The notes under the pieces are model-generated. The model did no database searches and was not told the DNA's origin. It saw only the letters and a list, made by a program, of their open reading frames with translations. This document shows positions 45,823 through 54,392 of a DNA stretch of 64,000 bases, piece by piece. Positions within the stretch are counted from its first letter, which is position 1. Each line of letters begins with the position of its first letter. This stretch comes from JAVBJV01 sp031546815 (GTDB lineage Bacteria; Pseudomonadota; Alphaproteobacteria; Acetobacterales; Acetobacteraceae): contig JAVBJV010000013.1 of assembly GCA_031546815.1 (NCBI GenBank), positions 1-64,000 on the forward strand, read 5' to 3'. Made by a program: the position numbers and the translations under genes.

Positions 45823-48800
45823 TTACCAGCTGTATTTCACACCCAGCAGCGCATTCACATCGCGGAAATCATCCGCACCCACACGCAGGCCCGCATGGCC
45901 CCACATGGTCCAGCGTTCGCCAAGCGCTGCCTCGGCCCCGAGTTTGGTCTCGAATGTATTCTGCGGCAGGTTCTGCGACACAGAGTGGGCGTCGAACAGC
46001 ATGCTGTTGCCCTCTGTGCTGCGCCACCAGTTGAATTCAACAAATGGCTGCACGGCATACTGCGCCGTGGGCGAGATCGAGCGCGTGTACACCCGCGCAC
46101 CAAGCCGGGTCAGGAAGCCGCCGGCGTCGTCCGGGCGGATCAGGGTTCCGGTATCCGCCTCGTGGTGCGCATCGGCCGAGTAATCCGTGTAGATCACCTG
46201 CGCCTGCGGTTCGATGTAATAGGCATAGCTTGCACCACGCCCAATCTCGAACGCGTAGCCAGCTTCCAGCGATGCCGACAGGGCGCGGCTGTCATAGCTC
46301 TGCGATGCGAGCTGATCGCCCTTCACCGTGTTGTCGAACCAGCCATGCTGCACCCAGGTATCGATGTAGAGACCACGCGCATCGCGCGCCGACTGATACC
46401 AGGTGCCATACAGGCCGACGCTGTAGCCATCGACCGTGCCCTTCGCGGTGTAACCCGACTGCGAATTCGTGTGTGCCGTTCCGGCACCCGCCATCACGCC
46501 CATCACCAGACGGCTGGCGCCATCCGTCCAACGGCCGAGTTCGAAACCAGCCTGTGCCAGACCCGTGCGCGTCCGCAGATCAAGCTGGTTCGCGGCCGCC
46601 ATGCTGTCCGTCAGGCTGCCGATCACCCGCGCCCACGATCCTGCATGCCGACCTTCGTCGACCCCGCGCTGACGTTCGAGGAAATCGCCTTCGCCCGCAC
46701 GGTCGTGCAGCGTGTGACGGAACATCGACACGGCGGCCATCTGGTTGCCGAGATACGCACCCACTTCGGCGCGATATTCGGGTACGCCCGTTGGCTGATT
46801 TCCAGAATTGTCCCCACCATTATCAGTTGGAACAATCGGGCAGCTGTTGGTCTTTTCGCAGCTCGGCTGTTCAGAACGTAAATACCAGTTGCCGTCCGTT
46901 GCATTGGCACCGGCGCCACCATGGAACAGGCGATATTCAAACGCGCCGCCCACCACACGACCCGGCATCACGAACACACCCGGGGCCGAGGCCGTCTTGT
47001 CCAGAACCTCAACCAGCATAATGCCGTTGCTGGTGGTCAGTGCACCTGTGCCGCCGACCGGAGTCACTTCCACCACCGTTGCAGCAGTGCCCAGCCGGGT
47101 TGAATCGACCACCAGCACGTCGGCCTGAGAATTTGCACCACCCGCGTTCAGCACCGCGTTGACCAGCAGCTTGCCACCATTGGCAACATACACTCCATTG
47201 CCGGGCGTCAGCACGCCACCCGCAACACCAGCGCCGCCAGTGATGATCAGCATGTTGCCAACCGCAGGGCCGCGCAGGTCGATCGTGCCGCTGTTGCTGA
47301 AGGTCTCGAGGTTGGTCAGCTGGCTCTGCACCACGCCTTCGCGCGTCAGGTTGTAGAAGCTGGCATCCAGCGGTGCGCCGTCCGTTGTCGGAACATAATA
47401 GCCGGTCGTATTGATGGTCGTGGCACCGGCAACAGCGGCCAGACGCAGCACGCCCGAGGCCTGGTTGGTGAAGCTGTCGTTGCCGCCGCCGAAATCCAGC
47501 ACCGCAACGCGCTTGGTGTCGCGCACGCCATCGCCATCGGCGTCGGCAAAATGACGCAGATCGAACAAGCCCAGATTGTTGAATGTCGCCGCACCATCGG
47601 ACAGTTCGACAAAGCCCGTAATCGTGCCGGTGTTGGTCACCATCAGCGGCATAATCGTACCAACGCCATAGCGTTGCGCTTCAGCAATCGCGCGATCAGA
47701 CAGTGCGCCAATCGTGCCGTTATTGGTCAGCGTTACCCCGGCCGGATCCGCCACCACACTATACGAACCGACGATAACGCCGGCCGCAAGCACAGGAGAG
47801 ATCGCCGGTGCCACAACGCCGGTAGACGCCGCCGGTCCGGTGCCGGTGGCATCGGCCTGCCAGCCACCCATGACGCTGACGCCATTGGCGATGGTGATGG
47901 TGAGCGGATCGCCGAACGCATTGATCCCGGCAGCATAATTGCCCTCGGCGATGACCGATGCATTGACGGTCAGCACGGTATCCGCCCCGGCCCTGATCAG
48001 AAGGCCCGCTGCACCCAGACCGTTGACACCGATCGCAGCATCGTTGGTGATGCTTGTCGTGGTGGTGTTATTGTCAGCGTAAATCCCGACCACATAATCC
48101 CCGGCAGCGGTAATCAGGCCGGTGCTGGTAATGTCGACCCCGCCATCGCTGGATGCGTAGATCCCCGTCGAGTAAGCCGCTCTCAGATCGATCGCGCCGC
48201 TGTTGTCGATGTCGATCATGCCGCCGCCGGATGCGCGAATCCCTACTGAGCTCTCCGCAGCCATGTTGATCGCGCCGGTATTGATAATGTCGGCGGTGTT
48301 GATGCCGTTATCGGAGAAGATCCCCATTGCATTCGCGCCACCCATGCTGAGTGTGGCGGTATTATGGATACGGACTGTACCACCGCTTTGCGCCTTGATC
48401 GCAAACGCGTTATTTCCGACCATTGTGATGGTACTACCGGTATTATCCACATCGATAGCGGCGCCAGCACCACCCGTTGCGAGGATCCCTTCCGCGGAAG
48501 CCCCGTCCACGCGGATTGTGGCACTATTCATGACCGTGACCGAAGCACCATTGGAGCTATAGGCTTGGAGTCCGGTCGCGCTCTCGCCGGTTGTAATAAT
48601 CGCGCCCGAGTTTTCGACCACAGCTATGCCATTCGCCGCCGAGACCCGGATCCCGCGCGCGCCGGTTCCGCCCGTGGTAACGGCCGTGCTGTTGATGAGC
48701 CTCGCCGTCCCGGCCCCGCCAGCCTGAACATTGATGCCGGTGCTCGAATTTGCGGTTGTCTTGATTGTGCCACCGGTCGAGGTCAGCGTCGCAGCGCCGG

Positions 48801-49206
48801 TGTTGCCCTGAACACCCAGCCCGGTACCGGACCCGGTCCAGGCGATGGTGACGTTGGTTGCCGTCACCGTTGCCTGATTACCGGCTCCGGTTACCAGAAG
48901 GCTGAATCTGCCCGCCATATTAGTCCAGTTGTCGAGCGTCGCCGTCGCGCTGGGTGACGGTGTTTTGATGATGGCCCCGATATCGGACCCGGTGCATGAG
49001 ATTGTCGTAGTACCGCTACAGGCGGCGCGTGCGGTCGATGCCGTCGCGCCAAGCCCGATCATCAGGGCAGTAGCAGATACCGCCGTAAACCATGCTCCCG
49101 ACAAACGCTGCCGTGCTGCCCGTTCAGCAAAAGCAGCTGAAATCGTTTTGCTCAAACGACGAGGAGAACCTGAAAATGAGGCGACTTCCATGTTTAGCAC
49201 GAGCAT
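45823..49206 (-). CDS. Autotransporter (type Va secreted/outer-membrane beta-barrel protein)
   Basis: A 1127-residue protein. Residues 1-61 form an extended signal peptide (charged start, then AVSATALMIGLGATASTARA). Residues about 62-560 hold many short NTGAI/NSGAI-like, Gly/Thr/Ala-rich repeats expected for a beta-helix passenger. Residues about 560-820 form a junction region with few repeats and a short Cys pair (SCEKTNSC). Residues about 850-1127 match the autotransporter beta-barrel, ending with an aromatic residue (KYSW), as required for BAM recognition. The passenger has no protease motif I can see, so an adhesin or surface-structure role is more likely than an enzyme. Upstream at 49207-49340 lies an AT-rich promoter region. 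Confidence 0.9.
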   Translation of the reverse strand: MLVLNMEVASFSGSPRRLSKTISAAFAERAARQRLSGAWFTAVSATALMIGLGATASTARAACSGTTTISCTGSDIGAIIKTPSPSATATLDNWTNMAGRFSLLVTGAGNQATVTATNVTIAWTGSGTGLGVQGNTGAATLTSTGGTIKTTANSSTGINVQAGGAGTARLINSTAVTTGGTGARGIRVSAANGIAVVENSGAIITTGESATGLQAYSSNGASVTVMNSATIRVDGASAEGILATGGAGAAIDVDNTGSTITMVGNNAFAIKAQSGGTVRIHNTATLSMGGANAMGIFSDNGINTADIINTGAINMAAESSVGIRASGGGMIDIDNSGAIDLRAAYSTGIYASSDGGVDITSTGLITAAGDYVVGIYADNNTTTTSITNDAAIGVNGLGAAGLLIRAGADTVLTVNASVIAEGNYAAGINAFGDPLTITIANGVSVMGGWQADATGTGPAASTGVVAPAISPVLAAGVIVGSYSVVADPAGVTLTNNGTIGALSDRAIAEAQRYGVGTIMPLMVTNTGTITGFVELSDGAATFNNLGLFDLRHFADADGDGVRDTKRVAVLDFGGGNDSFTNQASGVLRLAAVAGATTINTTGYYVPTTDGAPLDASFYNLTREGVVQSQLTNLETFSNSGTIDLRGPAVGNMLIITGGAGVAGGVLTPGNGVYVANGGKLLVNAVLNAGGANSQADVLVVDSTRLGTAATVVEVTPVGGTGALTTSNGIMLVEVLDKTASAPGVFVMPGRVVGGAFEYRLFHGGAGANATDGNWYLRSEQPSCEKTNSCPIVPTDNGGDNSGNQPTGVPEYRAEVGAYLGNQMAAVSMFRHTLHDRAGEGDFLERQRGVDEGRHAGSWARVIGSLTDSMAAANQLDLRTRTGLAQAGFELGRWTDGASRLVMGVMAGAGTAHTNSQSGYTAKGTVDGYSVGLYGTWYQSARDARGLYIDTWVQHGWFDNTVKGDQLASQSYDSRALSASLEAGYAFEIGRGASYAYYIEPQAQVIYTDYSADAHHEADTGTLIRPDDAGGFLTRLGARVYTRSISPTAQYAVQPFVEFNWWRSTEGNSMLFDAHSVSQNLPQNTFETKLGAEAALGERWTMWGHAGLRVGADDFRDVNALLGVKYSW

Positions 49207-49341
49207 TTCTCTATTTTTCTGAGGGAAGCAGGTTTTCTGCCGAACAGGATAGAAACAGACATTATCCTGTTAATCTTAATATTCTATAAAAATTCTAACA
49301 AGACGGTAGTTCGTTTTGTAAAAAATGGTTTCAGTCTGAAT

Positions 49342-49377
49342 AAAAAAACGCCCGAACGTTTAGGTTCGGGCGTTTTC
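49342..49377 (-). terminator. Intrinsic terminator after rho
   Basis: Perfect 13-bp stem (49345-49357, 49364-49376) with a six-base loop. The A-run on its left becomes a U-tract on the minus strand. It lies about 22 bp after the rho stop. Confidence 0.93.
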
Positions 49378-49398
49378 AGAAAGCCGGTTTTCGGAAAA

Positions 49399-50685
49399 TC
49401 AGGTGTTCATCGCGTCGAAGAAGTCCTGATTCGTCTTGCTGTATTTCAGCTTGTCCAACAGGAAGTCCATACCGTCATTGGCGCCCATCGGGTTGAGGAT
49501 GCGGCGCAGCATCCACATCTTCGACAGCGTGCCCTTGTCCACCAGCAGTTCTTCCTTGCGGGTGCCTGACTTGGTGATGTCGATGGCGGGGAAGGTGCGC
49601 TTGTCGGCGATCTTGCGGTCCAGGATCAGTTCCGAGTTACCGGTGCCCTTGAACTCTTCGAAGATCACTTCGTCCATGCGGCTGCCCGTATCAATCAGCG
49701 CCGTGGCGATGATGGTCAGCGAGCCGCCTTCTTCAATGTTACGCGCCGCGCCGAAGAAGCGCTTCGGGCGCTGCAGCGCGTTGGCGTCCACACCACCGGT
49801 CAGCACCTTGCCCGAGGACGGAACCGTCGCGTTGTACGCACGCGCCAGACGGGTGATCGAGTCCAGCAGGATCACCACATCGCGCTTGTGTTCCACCAGG
49901 CGCTTGGCTTTTTCCAGCACCATTTCGGTAACCTGCACGTGCCGCGTCGCCGGTTCGTCGAACGTCGACGAGATGACTTCACCGCGCACGGTGCGCGCCA
50001 TGTCTGTCACTTCTTCGGGGCGTTCGTCGATCAGCAGCACGATCAGGAACACTTCAGGATGGTTGGTGCTGATGCTGGTAGCGATGTTCTGCAGCATCAC
50101 GGTTTTACCCGTGCGCGGCGGCGCCACGATCAGCGCGCGCTGGCCCTTGCCGATGGGGGTGATCAGGTCGATCACGCGGGCCGTGGTGCTCTTGCTGACC
50201 GTGCCCTTGGTCGGCGGAGCTTCGCTGCCGTTCAGCTCCAGCTCCATCTTCAGGCGTTTTTCGGGGTACAGCGGCGTCAGGTTGTCGAAGTTGATGCGAT
50301 GGCGCACCGCTTCGGGCGGCTCGAAGTTGACGGTGTTGACCTTCAGCAGCGCGAAGTAACGTTCACCGTCCTTCGGCGCGCGGATCTGGCCTTCCACCGT
50401 GTCGCCCGTGCGCAACGCAAAGCGGCGTACCTGGGTGGGGGAGATATAAATGTCGTCCGGCCCCGGCAGATAGTTCGACTGCGGCGAGCGCAGGAACCCG
50501 AAACCGTCGGGCAGGATTTCCAGCGTACCCTCGCCGTAGATGGCCTGTTCGTTTTCGGCCAGCTGCTTCAGGATCGCGAACATCATGTCCTGCGTGCGCA
50601 GGCTGGATGCATTTTCAATTTGCAGTGATTCTGCGAAGGCCAATAAATCGGCCGGGGATTTTGCCTTGAGTTCGGCGAGATGCAT
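49399..50685 (-). CDS. rho: Transcription termination factor Rho
   Basis: A 428-residue hexameric RNA helicase. The N-terminal helix bundle (1-47) and the RNA-binding cold-shock-like domain (EGTLEILPDGFGFLRSP, 52-68) precede the ATPase core with Walker A APPRTGKT (188-195) and LLIDERPEEVTDM. The length matches alphaproteobacterial Rho. GAGG lies just upstream of the start. It lies near the origin with the heme operon behind it, an arrangement often seen in alphaproteobacteria. Confidence 0.97.
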   Translation of the reverse strand: MHLAELKAKSPADLLAFAESLQIENASSLRTQDMMFAILKQLAENEQAIYGEGTLEILPDGFGFLRSPQSNYLPGPDDIYISPTQVRRFALRTGDTVEGQIRAPKDGERYFALLKVNTVNFEPPEAVRHRINFDNLTPLYPEKRLKMELELNGSEAPPTKGTVSKSTTARVIDLITPIGKGQRALIVAPPRTGKTVMLQNIATSISTNHPEVFLIVLLIDERPEEVTDMARTVRGEVISSTFDEPATRHVQVTEMVLEKAKRLVEHKRDVVILLDSITRLARAYNATVPSSGKVLTGGVDANALQRPKRFFGAARNIEEGGSLTIIATALIDTGSRMDEVIFEEFKGTGNSELILDRKIADKRTFPAIDITKSGTRKEELLVDKGTLSKMWMLRRILNPMGANDGMDFLLDKLKYSKTNQDFFDAMNT

Positions 50686-50767
50686 GAAGGCCTCAAACGG
50701 AGGAGGTTCGACCGAAACACTGTACGGTCACCATGCACGCAGCACAGCCCAGTACGGGGTTCAGATC

Positions 50768-50806
50768 CTGAAAAGGAGGGAACCAGTGGAAATCACTGGT
50801 TCCCGG
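50768..50806 (-). terminator. Hairpin after the heme operon / in the rho leader
   Basis: Perfect 11-bp stem (50779-50789 and 50795-50805) with a five-base loop. On the minus strand it is followed by TCCTTTTC. It lies 60 bp past the hemJ stop and 94 bp before the rho start, so it could terminate the hem mRNA or act in the rho leader. Confidence 0.7.
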
Positions 50807-50865
50807 AACGATAGGAGGCCTCGCCAGTGCCGTCAACGCCACAAATGACGCTGGTCAGATAAAAA

Positions 50866-51318
50866 TTAAACCGGCCGCGCAATTACCATGAACACGATCA
50901 CGATCATCGCAATGGTCGGTATTTCGTTGGCAATACGGTAATGCCTGGTCGGGCGGCGCTGCCTGTCGTCGCGGAAGCGCTTGAACCAGATGGCGTAGAC
51001 GTGGTGCATCCCCGTGATCACCAGAATCCCGCACATCTTGGCGTGCCACCAGCCGGCAGACCAGTCGATCACCCCCGGGGTCAGCACCAGCAGCGTGCCG
51101 AAGATCCAGGTCGCGAACATCGCCGGATTCATGATGATCTTCAGCAGGCGGCGTTCCATCACCTTGAAGCGTTCGCTGCCCTCGGACCCGGCCGGCGTCT
51201 CGCAGTGATAGATGAACAGCCGCGGCAGATACAGAACGCCCGCCATCCACGAGATCACTGAAATCACGTGCAGCGACTTCACCCACGGATAAAACGGGAT
51301 CAGCGCATCGATCGTCAT
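50866..51318 (-). CDS. hemJ: HemJ-type protoporphyrinogen IX oxidase
   Basis: A 150-residue membrane protein with four hydrophobic helices. The HemJ (UPF0093) signature is visible: WVKSLHVISVISWMAGVLYLPRLFIYH at residues 12-38, here in two overlapping pieces, and LLKIIMNPAMFATW. HemJ is the heme-pathway oxidase of many alphaproteobacteria that lack HemG/HemY. Its start overlaps the HAD gene stop by four bases, and it is last in the hemE-hemH-HAD-hemJ operon. Confidence 0.93.
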   Translation of the reverse strand: MTIDALIPFYPWVKSLHVISVISWMAGVLYLPRLFIYHCETPAGSEGSERFKVMERRLLKIIMNPAMFATWIFGTLLVLTPGVIDWSAGWWHAKMCGILVITGMHHVYAIWFKRFRDDRQRRPTRHYRIANEIPTIAMIVIVFMVIARPV

Positions 51319-51998
51319 GCAACGCTCTCCAGCCCGACCAGCCCCGGCAGGTCGCGCATGTCCGAGAAGGTGGGAATGCCCAGCGCCTGCATGGCGGGGT
51401 CAGGTTCGTGCATGAAGCCGAACACGTGGCAGCCGGCGGCAATGCCCGCGCGGGCACCAAAGGCCGTGTCCTCGACCACCAGACAGTCCTTGGCGGCCAC
51501 ACCGCACGAGGCCGCCGCCGCCAGATAGATATCGGGCGCGGGTTTCGGGTGGGCGACGTCCTGAGCCGAGAACATCCGGCCCTCGAACTGCGCCAGCAGA
51601 CCCAGATGGCTGAGCTTCAATTCCAGTTCGCGCCGGCCGGAATTGCTGGCCACCGCCATCTTCATGCCCCGGCGCGAGAGCTGCGCGATGGTGCCGAGGA
51701 TGCCGGGTATGGCCTGCAGCTCTTCCGTCAGGGCGGCGTTGATGCGCGCGCCGATGCGCGGCCGCCAGCCTTCGGGCAGGGGGCCCAGCCGGTCGACCAG
51801 TGCGGCCTCGAGCATCTTGCCGGTCATGCCGCGGAAACGGCGCTGTTCTTCCTCGGCCGTCATGGCCCAGCCGAGCGTGGTGATCTCCTCGGCCAGGATG
51901 CGCGCGATGACGCTTTCGCTGTCGGCGATCACGCCATCGCAGTCGAACAGGATCGCCTGCGGGCGGTGGAGAAGGGTGGGTTCAGGCAGCTGTGACAT
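51315..51998 (-). CDS. HAD-family phosphatase (beta-phosphoglucomutase/phosphoglycolate phosphatase-like)
   Basis: A 227-residue Mg-dependent hydrolase. The nucleophile motif FDCDGVIADSE supplies Asp19 and Asp21. Motif II Ser is in VASNSGRREL, the Lys in KPAPDIYL, and motif III in VVEDTAFG. The cap domain lies between about residues 30 and 95. ATG 51998 overlaps the hemH end by 17 bases; ATG 52013 is an in-frame alternative. It lies between hemH and hemJ, but no known heme-pathway step needs it. Confidence 0.85.
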   Translation of the reverse strand: MSQLPEPTLLHRPQAILFDCDGVIADSESVIARILAEEITTLGWAMTAEEEQRRFRGMTGKMLEAALVDRLGPLPEGWRPRIGARINAALTEELQAIPGILGTIAQLSRRGMKMAVASNSGRRELELKLSHLGLLAQFEGRMFSAQDVAHPKPAPDIYLAAAASCGVAAKDCLVVEDTAFGARAGIAAGCHVFGFMHEPDPAMQALGIPTFSDMRDLPGLVGLESVA

Positions 51999-53031
51999 GG
52001 GGACAATCGGCATGGTTTTGCGGACACTGGCACGGTCCGGCAAAGGAAGAAAGTCCGCGTTTGGACAGTGCGGTTTTACGGATCAGCCCGGCGACGGCGG
52101 CAATGAACGCCGGATCGCTGTTCTGCGCAGGGGCACGGAAGTAGCCAGTTACACCGTGCTTTTCCGCATAGTGCCGGTATTCGACATCCAGTTCGACCAG
52201 TGTCTCGCTGTGTTCGGACACAAAGGCGATTGGTGCGATCACCACGGCGCGCTTGTCGCGCCCGGCTTCGGCGATGGATTCCTCGGTGCTTGGCCCGATC
52301 CAGACCTGCGGGGTGACGCGCGACTGATAGCAAATCCGGTAATCCAGCCCGTCGATCTGCAATGCCTGCACCAGCGCGGCGACGGTCTGTTCAATCTGCC
52401 ACTGGTACGGATCGCCCGCCTTGACGATCGGCTCGGGCAGGCCGTGGGCCGAGAACAGCAGCCGCAACGGGGCGTCGGTCTTTTTACGCGCCGCGTCGTA
52501 TGCCGTGCGGATGATGCTGGCGGTGGCGGCGATGAACGCCGGGTCCGAATGCCAGCAGCACAGCGTGCGCGTTTCGGCCACCAGCCCGGCGCGGGCGGAA
52601 TGGTGGCGCCATTCGGCGATGCTCGATCCGGTGGTGGTGGTCGAATATTGCGGATAGAGCGGCAGCAGAACCACCTTGTCCGGCCCCCAGGCGCGTACGT
52701 CGCGCACCACTTTGTCAGCACGCGGATTCCAGTATCGCATCGCGATGAAACACTTCGCGTCAAAATCGGGCGCAAGGTAGCGTTCGATCATCCGCGCCTG
52801 ATCTTCCGTCAGTTCCAGCAGCGGCGATTTCCCGCCGAGGATCGCGTAATTCGCCTCGGCATCCGGGGCGCGCCGCCGCGTGATCTTCCAGGCAAGCAAC
52901 TGCCGCAGCCCCCAGGGCGCGCGGATGATCGCCCGGTCCGAGAACAGATTGTAGAGGAACGGACGCACCGCCTCGGGTGCGTCCGGCCCGCCCAGATTGA
53001 ACAGAACGATGGCGAGTTTCTGGCGCGTCAC
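51982..53031 (-). CDS. hemH: Ferrochelatase
   Basis: A 349-residue enzyme that inserts ferrous iron into protoporphyrin IX. Recognisable pieces are VLFNLGGPDAPEAVRPFL at the N-terminus, the catalytic-His segment LLFSAHGLPEPIVKAGDPY, and IAPIAFVSEHSETLVELD with the essential Glu-His. The start codon is GTG (53031), three bases after the hemE stop. The last 30 residues carry three cysteines (CQCPQNHADC), which could contribute to an iron-sulfur site, as reported for some ferrochelatases. Confidence 0.95.
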   Translation of the reverse strand: MTRQKLAIVLFNLGGPDAPEAVRPFLYNLFSDRAIIRAPWGLRQLLAWKITRRRAPDAEANYAILGGKSPLLELTEDQARMIERYLAPDFDAKCFIAMRYWNPRADKVVRDVRAWGPDKVVLLPLYPQYSTTTTGSSIAEWRHHSARAGLVAETRTLCCWHSDPAFIAATASIIRTAYDAARKKTDAPLRLLFSAHGLPEPIVKAGDPYQWQIEQTVAALVQALQIDGLDYRICYQSRVTPQVWIGPSTEESIAEAGRDKRAVVIAPIAFVSEHSETLVELDVEYRHYAEKHGVTGYFRAPAQNSDPAFIAAVAGLIRKTALSKRGLSSFAGPCQCPQNHADCPHVTAA

Positions 53032-53034
53032 AAC

Positions 53035-54060
53035 TTAGCCTTGCCGCACACGGGCAATCAGTGCAGCGACGTGTTCAGGCGGTGTTTCCGGCACTAGACC
53101 ATGACCCAGATTGAAGATGAACGGGCGGCCGCGCATGGTGTTCAGGATGGCTTCGGTCTGCTCCAGCATGGCCGGTCCACCGCTGACCACCGAGATGGGA
53201 TCCAGATTGCCCTGAATGGCGATATTGGCTGGAACCGCTTTGATGGCTTCGGCCAGATTGACCGATGTGTCGGTGCCGACAGCGCTGACGCCGGTTTCCG
53301 CCACATATTCGCTCAGCATGCTGCCGGCCAGACGCGGGAAGCCAATCACGTGCAGCTGCGGGTATTTTGCCCGCAGCTGTACGACGATTTTTTTCGTGGG
53401 CGCGATCACATAGCGGCGGAACAGCGCGGGCGGCAAAACACCGGCCCAGGAATCGAACAGCATGACCGTATCGGCCCCGGCATCGATCTGCGCGGACAGG
53501 TAATCCACCGTGGCGGTGTTGAGGATCTCGATCAGCCGGTCGAACACGTCGGGCTGCTGATAGGCCAGCTTGCGCACCTCGGCAAAGTCGCGCGAGCCGC
53601 TGCCTTCAACCATGTAGCAGGCGACGGTGAACGGCGATCCGGCAAACCCGATCAGCGCGGTCTTGTCGTCCAGCCCCGCCTTTACCCGGCGCACGGTTTC
53701 CATCACCGGTGCCAGACGGGCAGAAGCCTGATCCAGCTCCAGCGCATCCAGACCCGCATGGCTGCGGATCGGCGGCAGGACAGGTCCTTCACCGGCGGCA
53801 AACCGCAGCCCCTGGCCCAATGCCCACGGAATCAGCAGAATGTCGGCAAACAGGATGGCCGCATCCATGCCGTAACGCCGAATCGGCTGCAGCGTGACTT
53901 CGGCCGCCAGTTCGGGGTTCATACACAACGCGATAAAATCGCCCGCATTGGCGCGAATCTCGCGATATTCCGGCAGATACCGCCCGGCCTGGCGCATCAG
54001 CCAGACAGGAGGGGGCCAGACAGGATTTCCGGAAAGCGCATCGAGAAAGGACTTCGTCAT
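53035..54060 (-). CDS. hemE: Uroporphyrinogen decarboxylase
   Basis: A 341-residue enzyme that removes four carboxyl groups from uroporphyrinogen III to give coproporphyrinogen III. Diagnostic motifs are PPVWLMRQAGRYLPEYRE (17-34), with the substrate-binding Arg pair, and DAAILFADILLIPWALG. It is the first gene of the heme operon; its start lies directly at the edge of the DnaA-box-rich spacer, reading away from it. Confidence 0.96.
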   Translation of the reverse strand: MTKSFLDALSGNPVWPPPVWLMRQAGRYLPEYREIRANAGDFIALCMNPELAAEVTLQPIRRYGMDAAILFADILLIPWALGQGLRFAAGEGPVLPPIRSHAGLDALELDQASARLAPVMETVRRVKAGLDDKTALIGFAGSPFTVACYMVEGSGSRDFAEVRKLAYQQPDVFDRLIEILNTATVDYLSAQIDAGADTVMLFDSWAGVLPPALFRRYVIAPTKKIVVQLRAKYPQLHVIGFPRLAGSMLSEYVAETGVSAVGTDTSVNLAEAIKAVPANIAIQGNLDPISVVSGGPAMLEQTEAILNTMRGRPFIFNLGHGLVPETPPEHVAALIARVRQG

Positions 54061-54117
54061 GACCCTATCCCTAAACTTAAAAGAAAGATTTTAAAACTTG
54101 AGGATATCTATTGTGCC

Positions 54118-54126
54118 TGTGGATAT
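54118..54126 (-). promoter_or_regulatory. DnaA box, one mismatch
   Basis: Reads ATATCCACA on the minus strand, differing from TTATCCACA at the first base. It is the left-most box of the origin spacer. Confidence 0.55.
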
Positions 54127-54162
54127 AGGGGTACCCCAGCCCAGAGACCTGTCACCAGCATG

Positions 54163-54171
54163 TTATTCACA
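54163..54171 (+). promoter_or_regulatory. DnaA box TTATTCACA
   Basis: Fits the relaxed consensus TTATNCACA and lies at the left edge of the AT-rich stretch. Confidence 0.7.
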
Positions 54172-54216
54172 AAAGTATCATAAAATAGTGAATTGATTTT
54201 ACTGTATTTTTTGAAT

Positions 54217-54225
54217 GTATCCACA
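54217..54225 (+). promoter_or_regulatory. DnaA box, one mismatch
   Basis: Reads GTATCCACA, with one difference at the first base, at the right edge of the AT-rich stretch. Confidence 0.6.
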
Positions 54226-54276
54226 TATCCAGATCGAAGCGGAATAATTCATCCGGAAGTTTTCCCAAATGCCGGG

Positions 54277-54285
54277 TTATCCACA
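54277..54285 (+). promoter_or_regulatory. DnaA box TTATCCACA (perfect)
   Basis: Exact match to the consensus high-affinity DnaA box within the origin spacer. Confidence 0.85.
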
Positions 54286-54325
54286 TGACTCAGAATGGGG
54301 CGCGTGGAAAAAATCTTCATGCACG

Positions 54326-54334
54326 TTATCCACA
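54326..54334 (+). promoter_or_regulatory. DnaA box TTATCCACA (perfect)
   Basis: Second exact consensus box, 49 bases start-to-start from the previous one (about five helical turns), in the same orientation. Confidence 0.85.
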
Positions 54335-54392
54335 GTGATTCACGTTATTATAAAAGGGCGTTCTGAGCGCTTCGGGAGTTCAATCAGTCATC

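Larger units (their letters stand above)
54061..54392. other. oriC: Probable chromosomal replication origin (oriC)
   Basis: A 332-bp non-coding spacer between divergently transcribed hemE and the kinase-pyrophosphorylase gene. This is the same gene junction that holds oriC in Caulobacter and relatives (hemE next to RP001/DUF299). It contains two perfect TTATCCACA DnaA boxes, one TTATTCACA and two one-mismatch boxes, in both orientations. It is very AT-rich compared with the rest of the window, notably 54163-54221 and 54077-54100, a good candidate for the unwinding element. Neighbouring genes run outward from it. I found no clean CtrA site (TTAA-N7-TTAA). Origin function itself is inferred. 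Confidence 0.85.

Noticed and set aside
54077..54094. CtrA binding site at the origin
   Set aside because: Two TTAA half-sites are present but separated by 10 bases, not the 7 required for a canonical CtrA site.
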